Position numbers and translations under genes: made by a program. DNA of 64,000 bases from Colias croceus. Lineage: Eukaryota; Arthropoda; Insecta; Lepidoptera; Pieridae. Positions 1 to 9,692 of this stretch are shown piece after piece. Below the pieces are notes generated by a model. The model was not told the origin of the DNA. It was given only the letters and a program-made list of their open reading frames with translations, and made no database searches. How positions within the stretch are numbered: position 1 is the stretch's first letter; each line of letters opens with the position of its first letter. The DNA lies in the NCBI RefSeq assembly GCF_905220415.1, contig NC_059537.1:992001-1056000 (forward strand), written 5' to 3'.

Positions 1-117
1 GTATTGCTAGATGTATACAATCCACTGTGGTCCAACGACCATAGACTGACTGCATGACTGCAACTGTTCGATCATATATAGCACCATTCTTATCTAAAGC
101 AAATTCCTAAGTACGAT

Positions 118-295
118 GAAACTGATTGTAACTCTATGAGTCAACAAACTTATCTCACGTTCCTTCGCAAATGACATCAACCTGCTTTGTGACTCTCACA
201 AAAGAATGCGATTAAATATTCACAAAACGAAACTGATAGTAACTCTATGAATCAACAAACTTATCTCAAATTGCTTCGCAACAGGTATCAATCTG
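118..295. repeat. Two-unit direct repeat, 111-bp period
   Basis: Two similar blocks of about 67 bp begin at 118 and 229. Both carry GTAACTCTATGA and CAACAAACTTATCTCA, followed by CTTCGCAA. The second block runs into the reading frame described at 240-509, so this looks like an ancient internal duplication inside a coding or mobile sequence. The spacer differs between the two units. Confidence 0.7.
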
Positions 296-509
296 TCATA
301 CTCTATTCTCGGGGACTGGTATTCACTTTCTTAATGAAGGAAATGCAATCTCTCGTGAACAGTATGCCAAAGGCTACTGTCTTTTAGCATTTGATTTAAC
401 TCCTGATTTATCAGCTAACTCATCAGCTCATTGGAATCTCATAAAGCATGGTAGTGTAAGATTAGAAGTACGATTTGAATCCTCACTAACACAAACAATT
501 TTCTTGTGA
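240..509 (+). pseudogene. Fragment of a virus-like or mobile-element protein
   Basis: One frame is open for 89 codons from 240 to a TGA at 507-509. It has no plausible ATG start, and an in-frame TAG lies just upstream at 237. The second half (about 312-506) reads like real protein: a glycine-rich turn, an acidic stretch containing FDLTPDL, then alternating hydrophobic and charged residues typical of beta-strands. From memory it resembles the C-terminal region of the uncharacterised invertebrate F54H12.2-like family, which I associate with virus-like or capsid-like mobile DNA; that assignment is unverified. Against a family of several hundred residues this is a short remnant, cut by the window edge, an upstream stop and the 3' stop. 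Unrelated mobile-element coding sequence is the main alternative. Confidence 0.35.
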
Positions 510-716
510 TAAGCGAGGTGCACAATGAGTAATAGATGAGAACGCCGGACGGTGTAATTAGCTAATAGGAAAAGGTGAACAATGGGACGCTAATGACCCA
601 CCGGATATCAATTAGATATGAGTTAATCGATCTGCACATCTTCGAAACCGTGCATCCTATCGCTTTGGGAGTGAGTGCTATCGACTCAGCGTGGTCGCTT
701 TAGTGGGAAAAGAGTC

Positions 717-761
<45 letters not shown>
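510..761. mobile_element. Retroelement-like block ending in a 41-base T tract
   Basis: This block is more GC-rich than its surroundings and has no open frame. It ends in an uninterrupted run of 41 T (721-761), followed by AGGATGGGTGCCAC. Such a run is either the poly(A) tail of a minus-strand retroposon lying to the right, or a tail internal to one larger element. I could not decide between these and saw no target-site duplication. Confidence 0.4.
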
Positions 762-763
<2 letters not shown>

Positions 764-881
764 GATGGGTGCCACTGATTTGTGGGTTCGCCAATACGTG
801 ATACGTACTACTGATAACGTTAAAACGCATTAAAAACGCTGTTAGAATCTTTAAAAGTGAACACGCATTTTGTATTATTTA

Positions 882-1040
882 TTAATATTATATTAAGCTG
901 AAGAGTTTGTTTGAATGTGCTAATCTCTGGAACTACTAGTTCGAATTTAACAATTACTTTTGTGTTGTTTTTTACTGAGTAAAGCTTAAGGCTATTTATT
1001 TATTGCTTTTCATTAAGTAATGTATCGTTTATAGCCAGTG
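882..1040 (+). mobile_element. HelD-type remnant
   Basis: The stretch TTAAGCTGAAGAGTTTGTTTG, followed by a degenerate CTAATCTCTGGAACTACTAG, matches the 5' part of the HelD copies elsewhere in the window. The 3' half decays after about 960 and the terminal hairpin with CTAGT is missing, so this is an old 5' fragment. Confidence 0.6.
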
Positions 1041-1456
1041 TTGATCCATAATAAAAACCTGGATAGCTTTAGTAGCTTCTATTAATAATTATTTTTTTAA
1101 CTCTTTATTTTTATAAATATCTTGTATATATCTTAATAATGGAATTATATATTATATTTTATATTAAGCAACATTAGTGGAAACATTTTATGAAATGGTC
1201 TAACGTGGTACAAGTTTACTAACATTAAAATACATAATTTATATTAAAATATGTACATTTGTCGACCTAATATAAGTTTTACCTAGTTTAAGATAATTAG
1301 CATAATTATTCATAGACCGGGCTCGTCATGGGAACGAAATAATTAAGAAACACTCGGTTGTTCCAAACTGTACGAATGTCCAAATAAACAAGGAATTTTC
1401 CTTGCTTATTTTACAAACGACAATATTATACTAGTGTTACAGACTACAGTACATTT
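1041..1456. other. AT-rich spacer
   Basis: No open frame, repeat or recognisable signal was seen. It ends at the TTAA that the piggyBac-like element uses as its target. Confidence 0.5.
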
Positions 1457-1773
1457 TTAACCCTTAATTCACTACCTGAGTCCATTGGACTCACATCGAA
1501 CTTTCAAACTATTATATTTTTTTCCCCTAGTGACTTATTTCCTCCACCGTCTCAGTACCTTCCTGCAGTGACGCGGGCACCGCGATAGCGAGAGGACGTG
1601 CGCCTGCGCTGCGTAATTGGTAAGTTATTACGTCGAGTGAGTCCCATGGACTCATACTAGTGAATTAAGTAATATTTTATTTATTTGTTACGATTCTTAA
1701 ATGCTGCTTATTTGTCGTATTAATGATATAAAAATATGTATTTTAATTTTTGTTGTTGTTGTAGGTTTGTAAA

Positions 1774-2013
1774 ATGGATCTAAAACAACATAAAGTTGTA
1801 AATATGAATGAAGACCAGGCGGATTCTGTTTTGGAATCATGGATCACACAAATTATGAATGATGAGACTGACGACAAGACAAGTTACCTAGGACAGAAAG
1901 AAAGTATTGTTATCTATGTAATTACAAAAAGAGAACAAAGACATTTATGCACTAGATGTCTGAAGCCTGTATGTTTGAGTTGCTCAAAAAAGGTATGCCG
2001 TCGTTGCCTGTAA
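1774..2013 (+). pseudogene. piggyBac transposase N-terminus joined to C-terminal Cys-rich domain
   Basis: This 79-codon frame starts at ATG 1774, just after a pyrimidine-rich tract ending in TAG that could be a splice acceptor (about 1750-1764). Residues 1-35 are acidic, as in the poorly conserved N-terminus of piggyBac transposases. Residues 59-78 hold three CxxC pairs (C59/C62, C67/C70, C75/C78), like the C-terminal zinc-binding cysteine-rich domain that recognises the transposon ends. The catalytic DDD core that should lie between is gone. The frame has no stop across the junction and ends naturally after the last cysteine. A short DNA-binding product that competes with active transposase is conceivable but unproven. 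Confidence 0.65.
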
Positions 2014-2037
2014 TCGGTGGTAATACCCCATTGCACG

Positions 2038-2407
2038 TTTTTTTTTTTTTTTTTTTTTTTATGCTATAGGATAGCAACCGAGCAGACGCGTCGCCTGGTG
2101 TTAAGCGATACACGCCGCCCATAAGCATCCACTCCACTGGGAAGTGGATGTGTTGCTATCCTCATAGGGATTTGGAAGGATTTAGGGAGAAGGGGCGAGG
2201 ATAGGAGGGAATGAGGATAGGGAAGGAGAGGATGGGTAGGGGATGGGAAGGGATGTGGGCCTCCGGACCCCTCACTCACCGTACGGAACGCGACAGTAAA
2301 CTGTCACTATGGCGCCGATATTCTGTGAGGGTGTGGTACCTTCCCCGGTGCGAGCGTGGCCCAATTCGTGCCGAAGCATGCTCGACTCCCACTTCCGTTT
2401 TTTTTTT
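2038..2407 (-). mobile_element. Retroposon inserted in the piggyBac-like element
   Basis: On the minus strand the block ends with GCTTAACACCAGGCGACGCG, then a TCTGCTCG motif and a 23-base A run (T tract 2038-2060). That resembles the 3' tail of LINE or SINE elements common in Lepidoptera; 59785-59893 carries a similar tail on the + strand. A shorter T run (2398-2407) bounds the other side. The interior is GC-rich with a long purine-rich tract (2170-2255). It splits the 3' non-coding part of the piggyBac-like element and is therefore younger than it. The LINE clade is not resolved. Confidence 0.6.
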
Positions 2408-2777
2408 GTATAGAAGCGTACATTTTTGTTGTTTATTTTCGGTTATATTCGGTATTCCTTTAGAAGTCTTATAAAATTAAAAAGAGTTATTAGTTAAAAA
2501 TATTTGTTATTATTATAGGGCTTTGAAAATAACTCTGTTTTTTAAGACTGTTAGAATAAGTTTTTTTTATTTTTAAGAGTATTTCAGAAGTTTAACCAGT
2601 TTTGTTATTTTTTTGTAGTGCCTTAATAAAAGAGTTTTATTTGGAAAAACCACGCTAAGAAAATATATGAGTCCAGTGGACTCATGGAAGCTGTTTATGT
2701 TAGCAAATTTCACCTAGTGAATTGAGGGTTAAGTATTTAGTTTTGTTAGATTTAAATAAAAAATATAAAAAAAAATA

Positions 2778-2939
2778 CGTGTGGCACTCGGGGACTGCCG
2801 CGGTAAAGCTATTGCACAGCATGCCTTGAAGCCACACCTCCGTGCCTGTCGGAGTGGGGAGCGTGAGGTTTTTTCGTTACGGAATTTCTGGATTCGGTCC
2901 CCGCGCTCAAGGCCCGCGATAGAAGCTATGCGATAGCTT
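2778..2939 (+). mobile_element. GC-rich hairpin retroposon, copy 1
   Basis: It begins CGTGTGGCACTCGGGG and ends GCTATGCGATAGCTT, matching copies at 16878-17036 (minus) and 23285-23445 (plus). Inside, AAGCTATTGCACAGC near the left pairs with GCTATGCGATAGCTT at the right end, so the unit can fold back. Both flanks are A-rich (AAAAATA and AAAAAGT), which fits retroposition into A-rich targets. A weak B-box-like GGATTCGGTCC lies in the 3' half; SINE status is inferred. Confidence 0.7.
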
Positions 2940-3138
2940 AAAAAGTCTCCCCGTGACCACTCTTGCTAATAATATAAGTGTTCCAACATTGGCCTTAATA
3001 ATATAAATGAATCGAGTTCCACTCATGCAAAAGAAAAAAGCAGAATATTATAAAAAATTTCTAGAGAGTTTGTTATAAACAAGTTAAACAATTAATAATA
3101 TTTATTGCATAATTATTAATCAATAATTTTTTGTCCAT

Positions 3139-3879
3139 TTAAGGGCCGATTTTTCAATGCCCAGATAAACAGTCTAATAACTACCCCTCGAATAGATTTA
3201 TTCAATTGCTTATCTAACTCATAACGGCTCGCCTATTTTTCAATCGTGATTTATTTGATGAATAACTATCTGACCAAATATTTCCATATTGGCAGCTCTG
3301 CTCTTGGAGTGGCGAAACAAACATATTAAATTAGTCAGGTTAGAGCGAGATAGAGTCAACTTGCAATATGTCAACAACCGTCATTATGACTCACGTCAGG
3401 AGTGCATTTTAAGTTTATCTTGTGTTCTATGATTGTTGATTATTGTTTTGATTCGAGTAAAGAGTTTTGATTAAATTTGTGTTAAAATTTATATATTTTA
3501 CGATGGAAACGACATAAAGGCAGCGTCCGGCAAATTTTCAATGGCATGATCATCAGTAGGTACTATCAAAAACATCAATTTCAATATGATTTTAATTGAT
3601 AATTATTTTATAGAAAGAGGCTTTATTGTAAAAATTCTACGCTCTATGTTATTACATACGAAAATATCCCAAATTTGACGCGTCAGTTGTCAACTCAAAC
3701 GTCTAATCGTCGAATAGCACGCTATCTGGCCGTTGGAGCAGCAGATAGATTTATTCCTCAAATAACGTAGTTATTCGATAGATAAGTCCTATTCGTCTAT
3801 TGAAAAATTGAATATTTTGTTAACTGAAGAATAAAGTCTATCTAGCTGTTTATCTGGGCATTGAAAAATCGGCCCTTAA
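3139..3879. mobile_element. 733-bp MITE with about 30-bp terminal inverted repeats at TTAA
   Basis: The left end GGGCCGATTTTTCAATGCCC, continuing AGATAAACAG, is the exact reverse complement of the right end (3846-3875). TTAA lies directly outside both ends (3139-3142 and 3876-3879). A weaker internal pair of the same kind (CCTATTTTTCAATCG near 3232, TCTATTGAAAAATTG near 3796) suggests nested or duplicated terminal repeats. No protein frame is present. Short relatives with the same outer 16 bp lie at 29899-30065 and 30439-30617. Confidence 0.85.
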
Positions 3880-5555
3880 TGACATGTTTATTTTCATAAT
3901 AACAATATAACAAACCATATTCCAGAAAAGTAGACTGTAATTTTCGTAATAACATCACAATGAAAATTCAGTACCCTATTGCAGGATAAAAAGAAAGCAA
4001 AAAGCCTCAATACCTTCAATATATTTAAAGTTTTATCGCGAACATTTTCACGTATGAAGAGGCAGCAATAAATATTTCTTTAAGCCACGAAACCTTGAAG
4101 GAAGCTTAAGTTATTCTGTGCCTGAACAAAACCGCAGAATTCCTTGGAAACATGTTAGCCTAGATCTTGACGCGTTTATGGGTTTATGTATAATAATATA
4201 ACCTTTTTAAACGAATCTGTTGATAAAATTCTGCAGTTGCTGTTACGATGGGATTTTAAACGAAATCTCCATGAATCTAGAATAGTCGAGCTTGCAAAAA
4301 TTATACAGAGTTTTCTAATTTATCAGCTCATTCCTTTAACAACTGACTCAATTGCCATCGTGTAAAGTTGAGGATCCGGTATATCAAAAAATTGATTGAT
4401 AAAATTAAGGGATACGTTTGAGTAAGAGTTTGATAATTTCGTGCCTGACTATGGTCGAAGCTCTAATAGGACTTCGACAATGTGTTGATAAAAATCGGGA
4501 AAAATGGAAATTACAATTCAAAATGATATAATTAATACTATCTTCTAGCTTAAATAATATACCAATAGACACCCTCTCATGTAGTTTGTATTTATAACTA
4601 GGGTCCATTCGGATGAGTGAACAGAAAATACAATAGTGTTATATTTCAAATAAGTAAATTAGAATATACGTAAATTTCCACGAATATTTACGGTTAATTT
4701 GTCGCGACTATAAAATATACACTTAGAAATTTTGAAGCTTAACGTTGGCTGTGAAATAATATAATGAATAAATGTGTGGTAAGTATTACTTTCTATCATT
4801 TAAAACATTTGTAGTACCTATAATTCGAATAACGACTGTGATGTAACATTTAAGATTATTTAAGGTTCCTATTTATTGTTCCCTTTATACAATTTATAAG
4901 TAAATCCAAGAATAATATTATTTTAAATAAATGATAACTCGGTTTTGCCTATTATTACAATTATTAATAATTACAATTGAATTGAATTTCATTCCTAGAA
5001 TCATTCTCGACAATGTTACACTATGATTTAATTTTTATTATTTAATGTCTGAAATATAAATATATTAATTGAACTTTTATGGTTTTTATATTTCTGTAGA
5101 ATGCGAAACAAACTGTATGTTATCAAAATGTGTAATATCCAGCGGGAAAAATTATATCGTAGCACATGTTGCTACGACGTAGTAACTCGTAGATGCCGTA
5201 GCAATTTCGTCAATACAAGAGGGGGATATGAGGGAGAGATTATTACGTTTAGATTTTACAGGAGATTACTGTGTATTAGTATGTATTATCATTATATTAT
5301 AATAAGGTAAAGGTTAACAAAAATATTTCATGTTGCAAAATAAATTTTATAAAATGACGTAGTGAAAATTTTATCCAATCCAAGGTAGTAGGCCAGTGTA
5401 TAATAAGTTATAAGTATATAAATACATATCAATAAAAGGGTGAAAACCCTCACGTATAACAACACATTAATGTCCGTAAACTATTCTAACATATTCATAA
5501 CAAACCAACCTTCGCACAAAAGATAACTTATCATTCATTAGTTTTACCCTATTCC
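3880..5555. other. AT-rich stretch with no recognised element
   Basis: No convincing gene. A TATAAAA (4709-4715) precedes an ATG at 4764 whose five codons run into GTAAGT at 4779, and a good acceptor (pyrimidines plus TAG, ending 5100) lies 320 bp on. Joining them phase 0 hits a stop after eleven codons, so this is recorded only as a chance-level possibility. Confidence 0.4.
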
Positions 5556-5685
5556 ATTAAATGGATCCGCCAACCCGCACTTGGCCAGCGTGGTGGATTA
5601 TGGCCTGTACCCTCATAGGAGGCCCGTGTCCCAGCAGTGGGAACGTATATGGGCTGATGATGATGATGATGATGATTAAATGGAT
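5556..5685 (+). mobile_element. 5'-truncated RTE-type 3' end with 11-bp target duplication
   Basis: The body (5567-5674) is the GC-rich 3' end that also terminates the SINE at 60305-60613: GGCCAGCGTGGTGGATTATG, the CCCTCATAGGAGGCCC block, GTGGGAACGTATATGGGCTG, then (ATG)n. ATTAAATGGAT occurs directly on both sides (5556-5566 and 5675-5685). That is a perfect 11-bp duplication, expected for target-primed insertion. Only about 108 bp was copied, so it is a severely 5'-truncated LINE or SINE insertion. Confidence 0.85.
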
Positions 5686-5739
5686 AGATAGATAAGAATT
5701 GATTCTATTAAAATAACTCAATTGTGTGTTTTTTAATCC

Positions 5740-5850
5740 ATACTATTATCATAAAGCGGAAGAGTGTGTCTGTTTGTTTTGTTCGCGCTAAATTCAGGAA
5801 CCACTGGTTCGATTAAAAAAAAATATTTCATTGTTTCATATTCCGTTTAT
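5740..5850 (+). mobile_element. HelD-type remnant
   Basis: CATACTATTATCATAAAGCGGAAGAGTGTGTCTGTTTG is followed by a degenerate CAGGAACCACTGGTTCGAT. This corresponds to the first 90 bp of HelD. The 3' part is lost. Confidence 0.5.
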
Positions 5851-6204
5851 CGAAGAAGGTTACGGCTAGTTATTCATATTGTTAGGCTTTCCACGGTGCA
5901 GGGAGTAGATTTAGAGCCACAAGGTATAAAATTACATAAAGTAACCGTAAGCATAGTATGTGCTTAAAAGAAAAGAAAGAAAGAAAAGAGATTAATTGTG
6001 TCGTTTGCTTTCTATGACAAATTGTATTCATTCTTAGTATATAATTACCGTAGCCTAGCTTAGACTTCTCTGTATCAAACATTATGATTTACTGCTTCAG
6101 TCATTTGTTAGGCTCTCGACATCAAGGGTGGGATTAACTGACGTCATTCAATAATTTTTTGATGAAATATATAGCATGTAAATATATAAATTAACTTTAT
6201 TATT

Positions 6205-6436
6205 GAAGTGAAACTTCTTTATCGGGGTTGGACAAAAATTTAGTGTAACATTTTTGCGTTACGCTGTAGGCGTGACATTTTTGCATTACGCCGTAGGCGT
6301 GACATTTTTGCGTTACGCCATAGGCGTGACATTTTTGCGTTACGCCGTAGGCGTGACGCGCGTTACGCGCCAACTTTTTCTTATCCCTAAGTTTAACTTC
6401 TTACGTGTGTACTCTAGTACACACATACATTTTTTT
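6205..6436 (+). repeat. 27-bp minisatellite element with palindromic ends, copy 1
   Basis: Four tandem units of 27 bp (GTGACATTTTTGCGTTACGC core; unit phases at 6256, 6283, 6310, 6337) are framed by GAAGTGAAACTTCTTTATCG on the left and AAGTTTAACTTC with a conserved TTACGTGTGTACTCTAGTAC on the right. The same frame surrounds a different set of units at 20369-20583, so this is a dispersed element carrying an expandable array. The 27-bp unit is nine codons long, so a repetitive frame stays open; I read that as a by-product, not a gene. Confidence 0.8.
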
Positions 6437-6496
6437 ACACGTAGATATTATGTAATATAACATTTTTAATTTATATTATTGTTCAATAATAAAACC

Positions 6497-6684
6497 TATA
6501 CTAATATTATAAAGCTGAAGAGTTTGTTTGTTTGAACGCACTAATCTCAGGAACTACTGGTCCAATTTGAAAAACTTTTTCGGTGTTGGATAGCCCATTT
6601 ATTTAGGAAGGCTATAGGCTATATATCATCATAAGTCTTACAAGACCGAAGCACTGCGGATAAAACCGCGGGGCACAGTTGGTC
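6497..6684 (+). mobile_element. HelD-type element
   Basis: It starts TATACTAATATTATAAAGCTG, has GAAGAGTTTGTTTGTTTG and CAGGAACTACTGGTCC, and ends with the hairpin-forming ACTGCGG...AACCGCGGGGCACAG. The usual final CTAGT is mutated to TTGGT. Length is about 188 bp with no coding. Confidence 0.75.
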
Positions 6685-7790
6685 AAAAATATATTTTATT
6701 CCGTGAAAAATAAGTTTACAATATTTTCCAGTTATTGAGACATCGTTTTAAGCATTTAAATGCTTGTGGTAGAACATCTCCGTCATTACATTTACTTTTA
6801 TTGTTACACGAATAACAGGAATATTACTAGATACTGTTTAAAATATTTTGCACAAACTTTGTTTTCAAATTTACATCGACCCTACGAACAATAACTAAAA
6901 AAGATTGAACGAATTCGAAGAAAAGCAATTATGAAGAATTACAAAATTTGCCGGGTCAGCTGGCTTTTAATAAAGAGACCACAGTTACACACAAAATAAT
7001 AAATTAAACGGTGTCCTAGTTAACGTTTGTAGGTTATTTTGCTTAAAAAGTCCAAACAAGCAACCCAAGTTTCAATTAACGCTAAAAGCCTACGATATAT
7101 TCCTTATTTATCCCACTTTCCGTATTAGGTTTTCCTATTTGTTTTTGGCTTCATCAAAGAAATATATCACGAGGAAATAGGCATGTTATTTGAATATGTA
7201 ACAACTTGACGTTATACTAAAATAAAATTCATTAATAATACATGTATAAGACGATTCTCATTTCATCTCTCGATTATTTGATCATAGAGTTATCGTTAAT
7301 CTTATTTATTCAAAAATCTCTATCATCTATTTTTACCTATTTATATTTTCACATTATAAATAAGGAAAATAATAAACTAACTTATTATTCATGAATCAAC
7401 AAAGTCGTAGTTAATAACCAATAAATATTTATTACTACTGAGATAAGGCTCCATATTAGTAAGGATCGACACTCTCCTCATATTCTCACTCATATTATCA
7501 TTAAATTGTATCTAAGCACTTCCATTGCTGTATCCGTAAAGAAAATTTAGACTTACAGAGCAATTTACATGGAAAATTTGTAAAACATCCCCGTATACGC
7601 GCGAAACATACACGCTAAAACTTTTTCAATTACGATCTTCATAATGCGAATTTATGAATCTCTTAACCTGATTAGGAATGGCGTGAAGTACTCCTTTACA
7701 GTTCAAAAATGTGTGCTTTAACTGGTGAATTAAAAACGTTCAAAAATTAAAAAAAAAGTTACTTCGAAACTTAAAACTTGGAACTGGAAG
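6685..7790. other. AT-rich stretch upstream of the candidate gene start
   Basis: A decayed Helitron-like 3' end (GCCGGGTCAGCTGG, about 6950-6963) was seen. The rest is AT-rich without a clear frame. Its final part would be the upstream region of the promoter at 7794. Confidence 0.4.
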
Positions 7791-7791
7791 C

Positions 7792-7827
7792 TCAGTGCCC
7801 GTCCTGCGCCCGAACGCAGCGGACGTG
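7792..7827 (+). promoter_or_regulatory. Inr + DPE core promoter
   Basis: TCAGTG at 7792-7797 matches the arthropod initiator TCAGT, which puts +1 at A7794. GGACGTG begins at 7821, exactly +28, where the downstream promoter element of TATA-less insect promoters belongs. No TATA box was seen 25-35 bp upstream. Exact spacing of two independent motifs in a locally GC-rich island, 42 bp ahead of a good start codon, is unlikely by chance in such AT-rich DNA. Confidence 0.7.
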
Positions 7828-8025
7828 ATGTCAAAATGCGGACGCTCGTCCTTATATACTTCGCGACGTTAGTGCAGTGCGATTTTAAAAGTGAGGTAAA
7901 ACATTTGAGACACGCTCGGACTTTAATACGACATGGGAGGTCGAGAGTGCATTTCACGCGGCTTCATACGCGGGCGCGCGATCTGGTCGCGCAAGTTATA
8001 GAGGCTGAGACGAGCAGTGAACTAG
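7794..8025 (+). CDS. Candidate first exon of a secreted-protein gene
   Basis: Transcription would start at A7794, giving a 42-nt leader. ATG at 7836 has the insect-like context CAAAATG. Residues 1-15 (MRTLVLIYFATLVQC) form a short basic n-region plus hydrophobic core, as in a signal peptide, with cleavage likely near C15. The following 48 residues are rich in Arg and His and turn acidic at the end. At 8025/8026 the sequence TAG-GTAAAT is a usable donor, giving a phase-1 intron after 63 codons plus one base; without splicing the frame stops at 8034-8036 for a 66-residue peptide. GC content exceeds its surroundings, as expected for coding sequence. I do not recognise the family, and no downstream exon in this window could be joined with confidence. 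Confidence 0.55.
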
Positions 8026-8113
8026 GTAAATCTTAAGTGTTCTCGTATAGCTATGGAATGAAGCTATATGTATGTTTAAGTAATTTAACAAGTGATAACT
8101 GCGTTAAAAAAAC

Positions 8114-8363
8114 AACCGACTTCAAACTTGCACTTGCAAAATTTACAAATACCTACAGACAAAAATGCTCATAAAATAAAAACTACTGGGCCTATCTGAC
8201 TAAAATTTTTATGGGACCAATTCGACACCATCCCGCATCGAACAAAAAAAGAATCACGTAAATAGGTTCAGAAACCTCGGAGTAATCGGTGTACATACAT
8301 AAAAAAAAATATATATATATACCGGCCGAATTGATAACCTCCTCCTTTTTTTTGAAGTCGGTT
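8114..8363. mobile_element. Interspersed element with AACCGACTTCAAA inverted ends, copy 1
   Basis: AACCGACTTCAAA (8114-8126) is inverted as TTTGAAGTCGGTT (8351-8363). The 250-bp body contains ATGGGACCAATTCGAC, AGAATCACGTAAAT and CGGCCGAATTGATAACC blocks that recur at 16208-16378 and 23230-23472. It carries no coding. It begins 88 bp after the donor of the candidate gene, so it would lie in the intron. Confidence 0.75.
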
Positions 8364-9692
8364 AAAAAAATCTTAAATTTATTTAGAAAAGACATATTAT
8401 TATTCTTCATAATATGTAGAGTCGAGTGGCTATACAGCTCTATATAATATTAGTAACGTAAATTTTTCGCATTTTTTTCTACTCAAAAAAAGTTTTAGGT
8501 ATGTTTCTATAGACTATAGTATAATATTATGTTAACCAAATAATTTAATTTTACGTAAAATAATAATTTGAAAGCACGTTGATTTATATAAAATGACTGG
8601 GCGGCACTGAAAGGTTTTAGATTTATGGCGTATGAACCGGAATGCTGTATAATAAATAATATTATTTATTCTTTCGGGGCCTAAAATGATAAATTTCTAA
8701 TACATGTCAATTTTTTTACAATAGCGTGTGCTGATTTATATTTGTAGCCAATGTAGAGATAATATTATGGATGGAAAATACCTTTTAAATTATTATTAAA
8801 ATATACAATTATGTTGTCAATTTATTGAAATGTAAATTAAGAAGTCACAGGCATCGAAAATTATAAATAACCTTACAACCAAAACTGAAACAGTCAAAAT
8901 ATCTGTTTCAAATTAATTTGCAATTTTCCGCGAATTTTCATCTGATGGAAAACTAAATAATTTATAATATAATTTGATGCAGATGAAGCTTATAAACTTA
9001 ATTAATAAAATCTTAAATTGTAACAGTGCTTATCTTTAAAGTAAGAAAGATCAACTATTTTTAACAATTTTCTAACTATTTTTGCAAAGTTGAAGACAGT
9101 ACCTAAGTAGTTTGAAATTTACGGATGAAAACATATGTTTGAATATAAAGGAAAATAGATACCTTACTAATATATTACATACAAGATGACCCAATTTCAT
9201 AAAACCACCAGTGTATATGGTATATAACTTCATGTTAACCTTACGTGTAAAGAAATGAATTAATGCATCAATTTATTCAAGGAAACACAGGATTTTATTT
9301 CCACAACAAAATTGGAAATCATAAATAATAGAATTAGGTGGAATTAATTTTTAATTTTTAATCATTTAGATTTCAAATTTAATTATCTTATCGCGCTATC
9401 CAGTTTGCAAACATTTAAATAATATGAAGAGAAAAAGAACAAATTATTTCTGACGATCTTCGTATAAATTAATATGCCTACCTAATTGTATTTTGACGAG
9501 CTCTAATTTTTTCTTTACCAAGTATTTAGGCGAATAAAATCAAGCAAACAATATTGAAATAAAGAAATTATCAAATCTTCAGAGTATGTACTCATGTTTC
9601 AAGTACAGCTCTATAAAAGTTGCGATTAAATACGGATAAACAAACAAGATTAAAACGCATAAGAAACGTCTTACTCAAAACATATATTTTTC
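8364..9692. other. AT-rich stretch, nothing recognised
   Basis: No frame, repeat family or regulatory signal could be supported over these 1.3 kb. Confidence 0.5.

Larger units (their letters stand above)
1477..2684. promoter_or_regulatory. Subterminal palindromes of the piggyBac-like element
   Basis: Near-palindromes of the form TGAGTCCA-TGGACTCA occur at 1477-1493, 1638-1654 and 2668-2684: two at the left end, one at the right. Repeated subterminal motifs in DNA transposons commonly serve as transposase binding sites; that role is inferred here from position and repetition. Confidence 0.5.
1457..2732 (+). mobile_element. piggyBac-like element, internally deleted, at TTAA
   Basis: TTAA (1457-1460) followed by CCCTTAATTCACTA is mirrored by TAGTGAATTGAGGG followed by TTAA (2729-2732). 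This gives a TTAA target duplication and CCC/GGG-ended terminal inverted repeats, the hallmarks of piggyBac transposons. The element proper is 1461-2728 (1,268 bp, including a later retroposon insertion). A palindromic GAGTCCA/TGGACTC motif occurs near the left end (1477-1493), again at 1638-1654, and near the right end (2668-2684). An inverted copy of the terminal sequence lies at 1656-1667. A full piggyBac element is about twice this size with a transposase near 600 residues; only an end-to-end fusion remains, so it could move only with transposase supplied in trans. Confidence 0.88.

Noticed and set aside
4709..5200. TATAAAA, short ATG exon ending in GTAAGT (4764-4778), and a good acceptor at 5100, reminiscent of a two-exon cuticle-type gene start.
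   Set aside because: Phase-0 joining gives a stop after eleven codons, and other phases give short or repeat-like peptides; TATA-like strings are common in DNA this AT-rich.
6254..6460. 68-codon frame with nine-residue repeats (RYAVGVTFL type).
   Set aside because: It is the translation of a 27-bp minisatellite with no start context or flanking coding signal.
7560..7640. Minus-strand open segment between TTTTAG and GTAAGT-like sites (RVCFARIRGC reading).
   Set aside because: The acceptor lacks a pyrimidine tract and there is no supporting partner exon.
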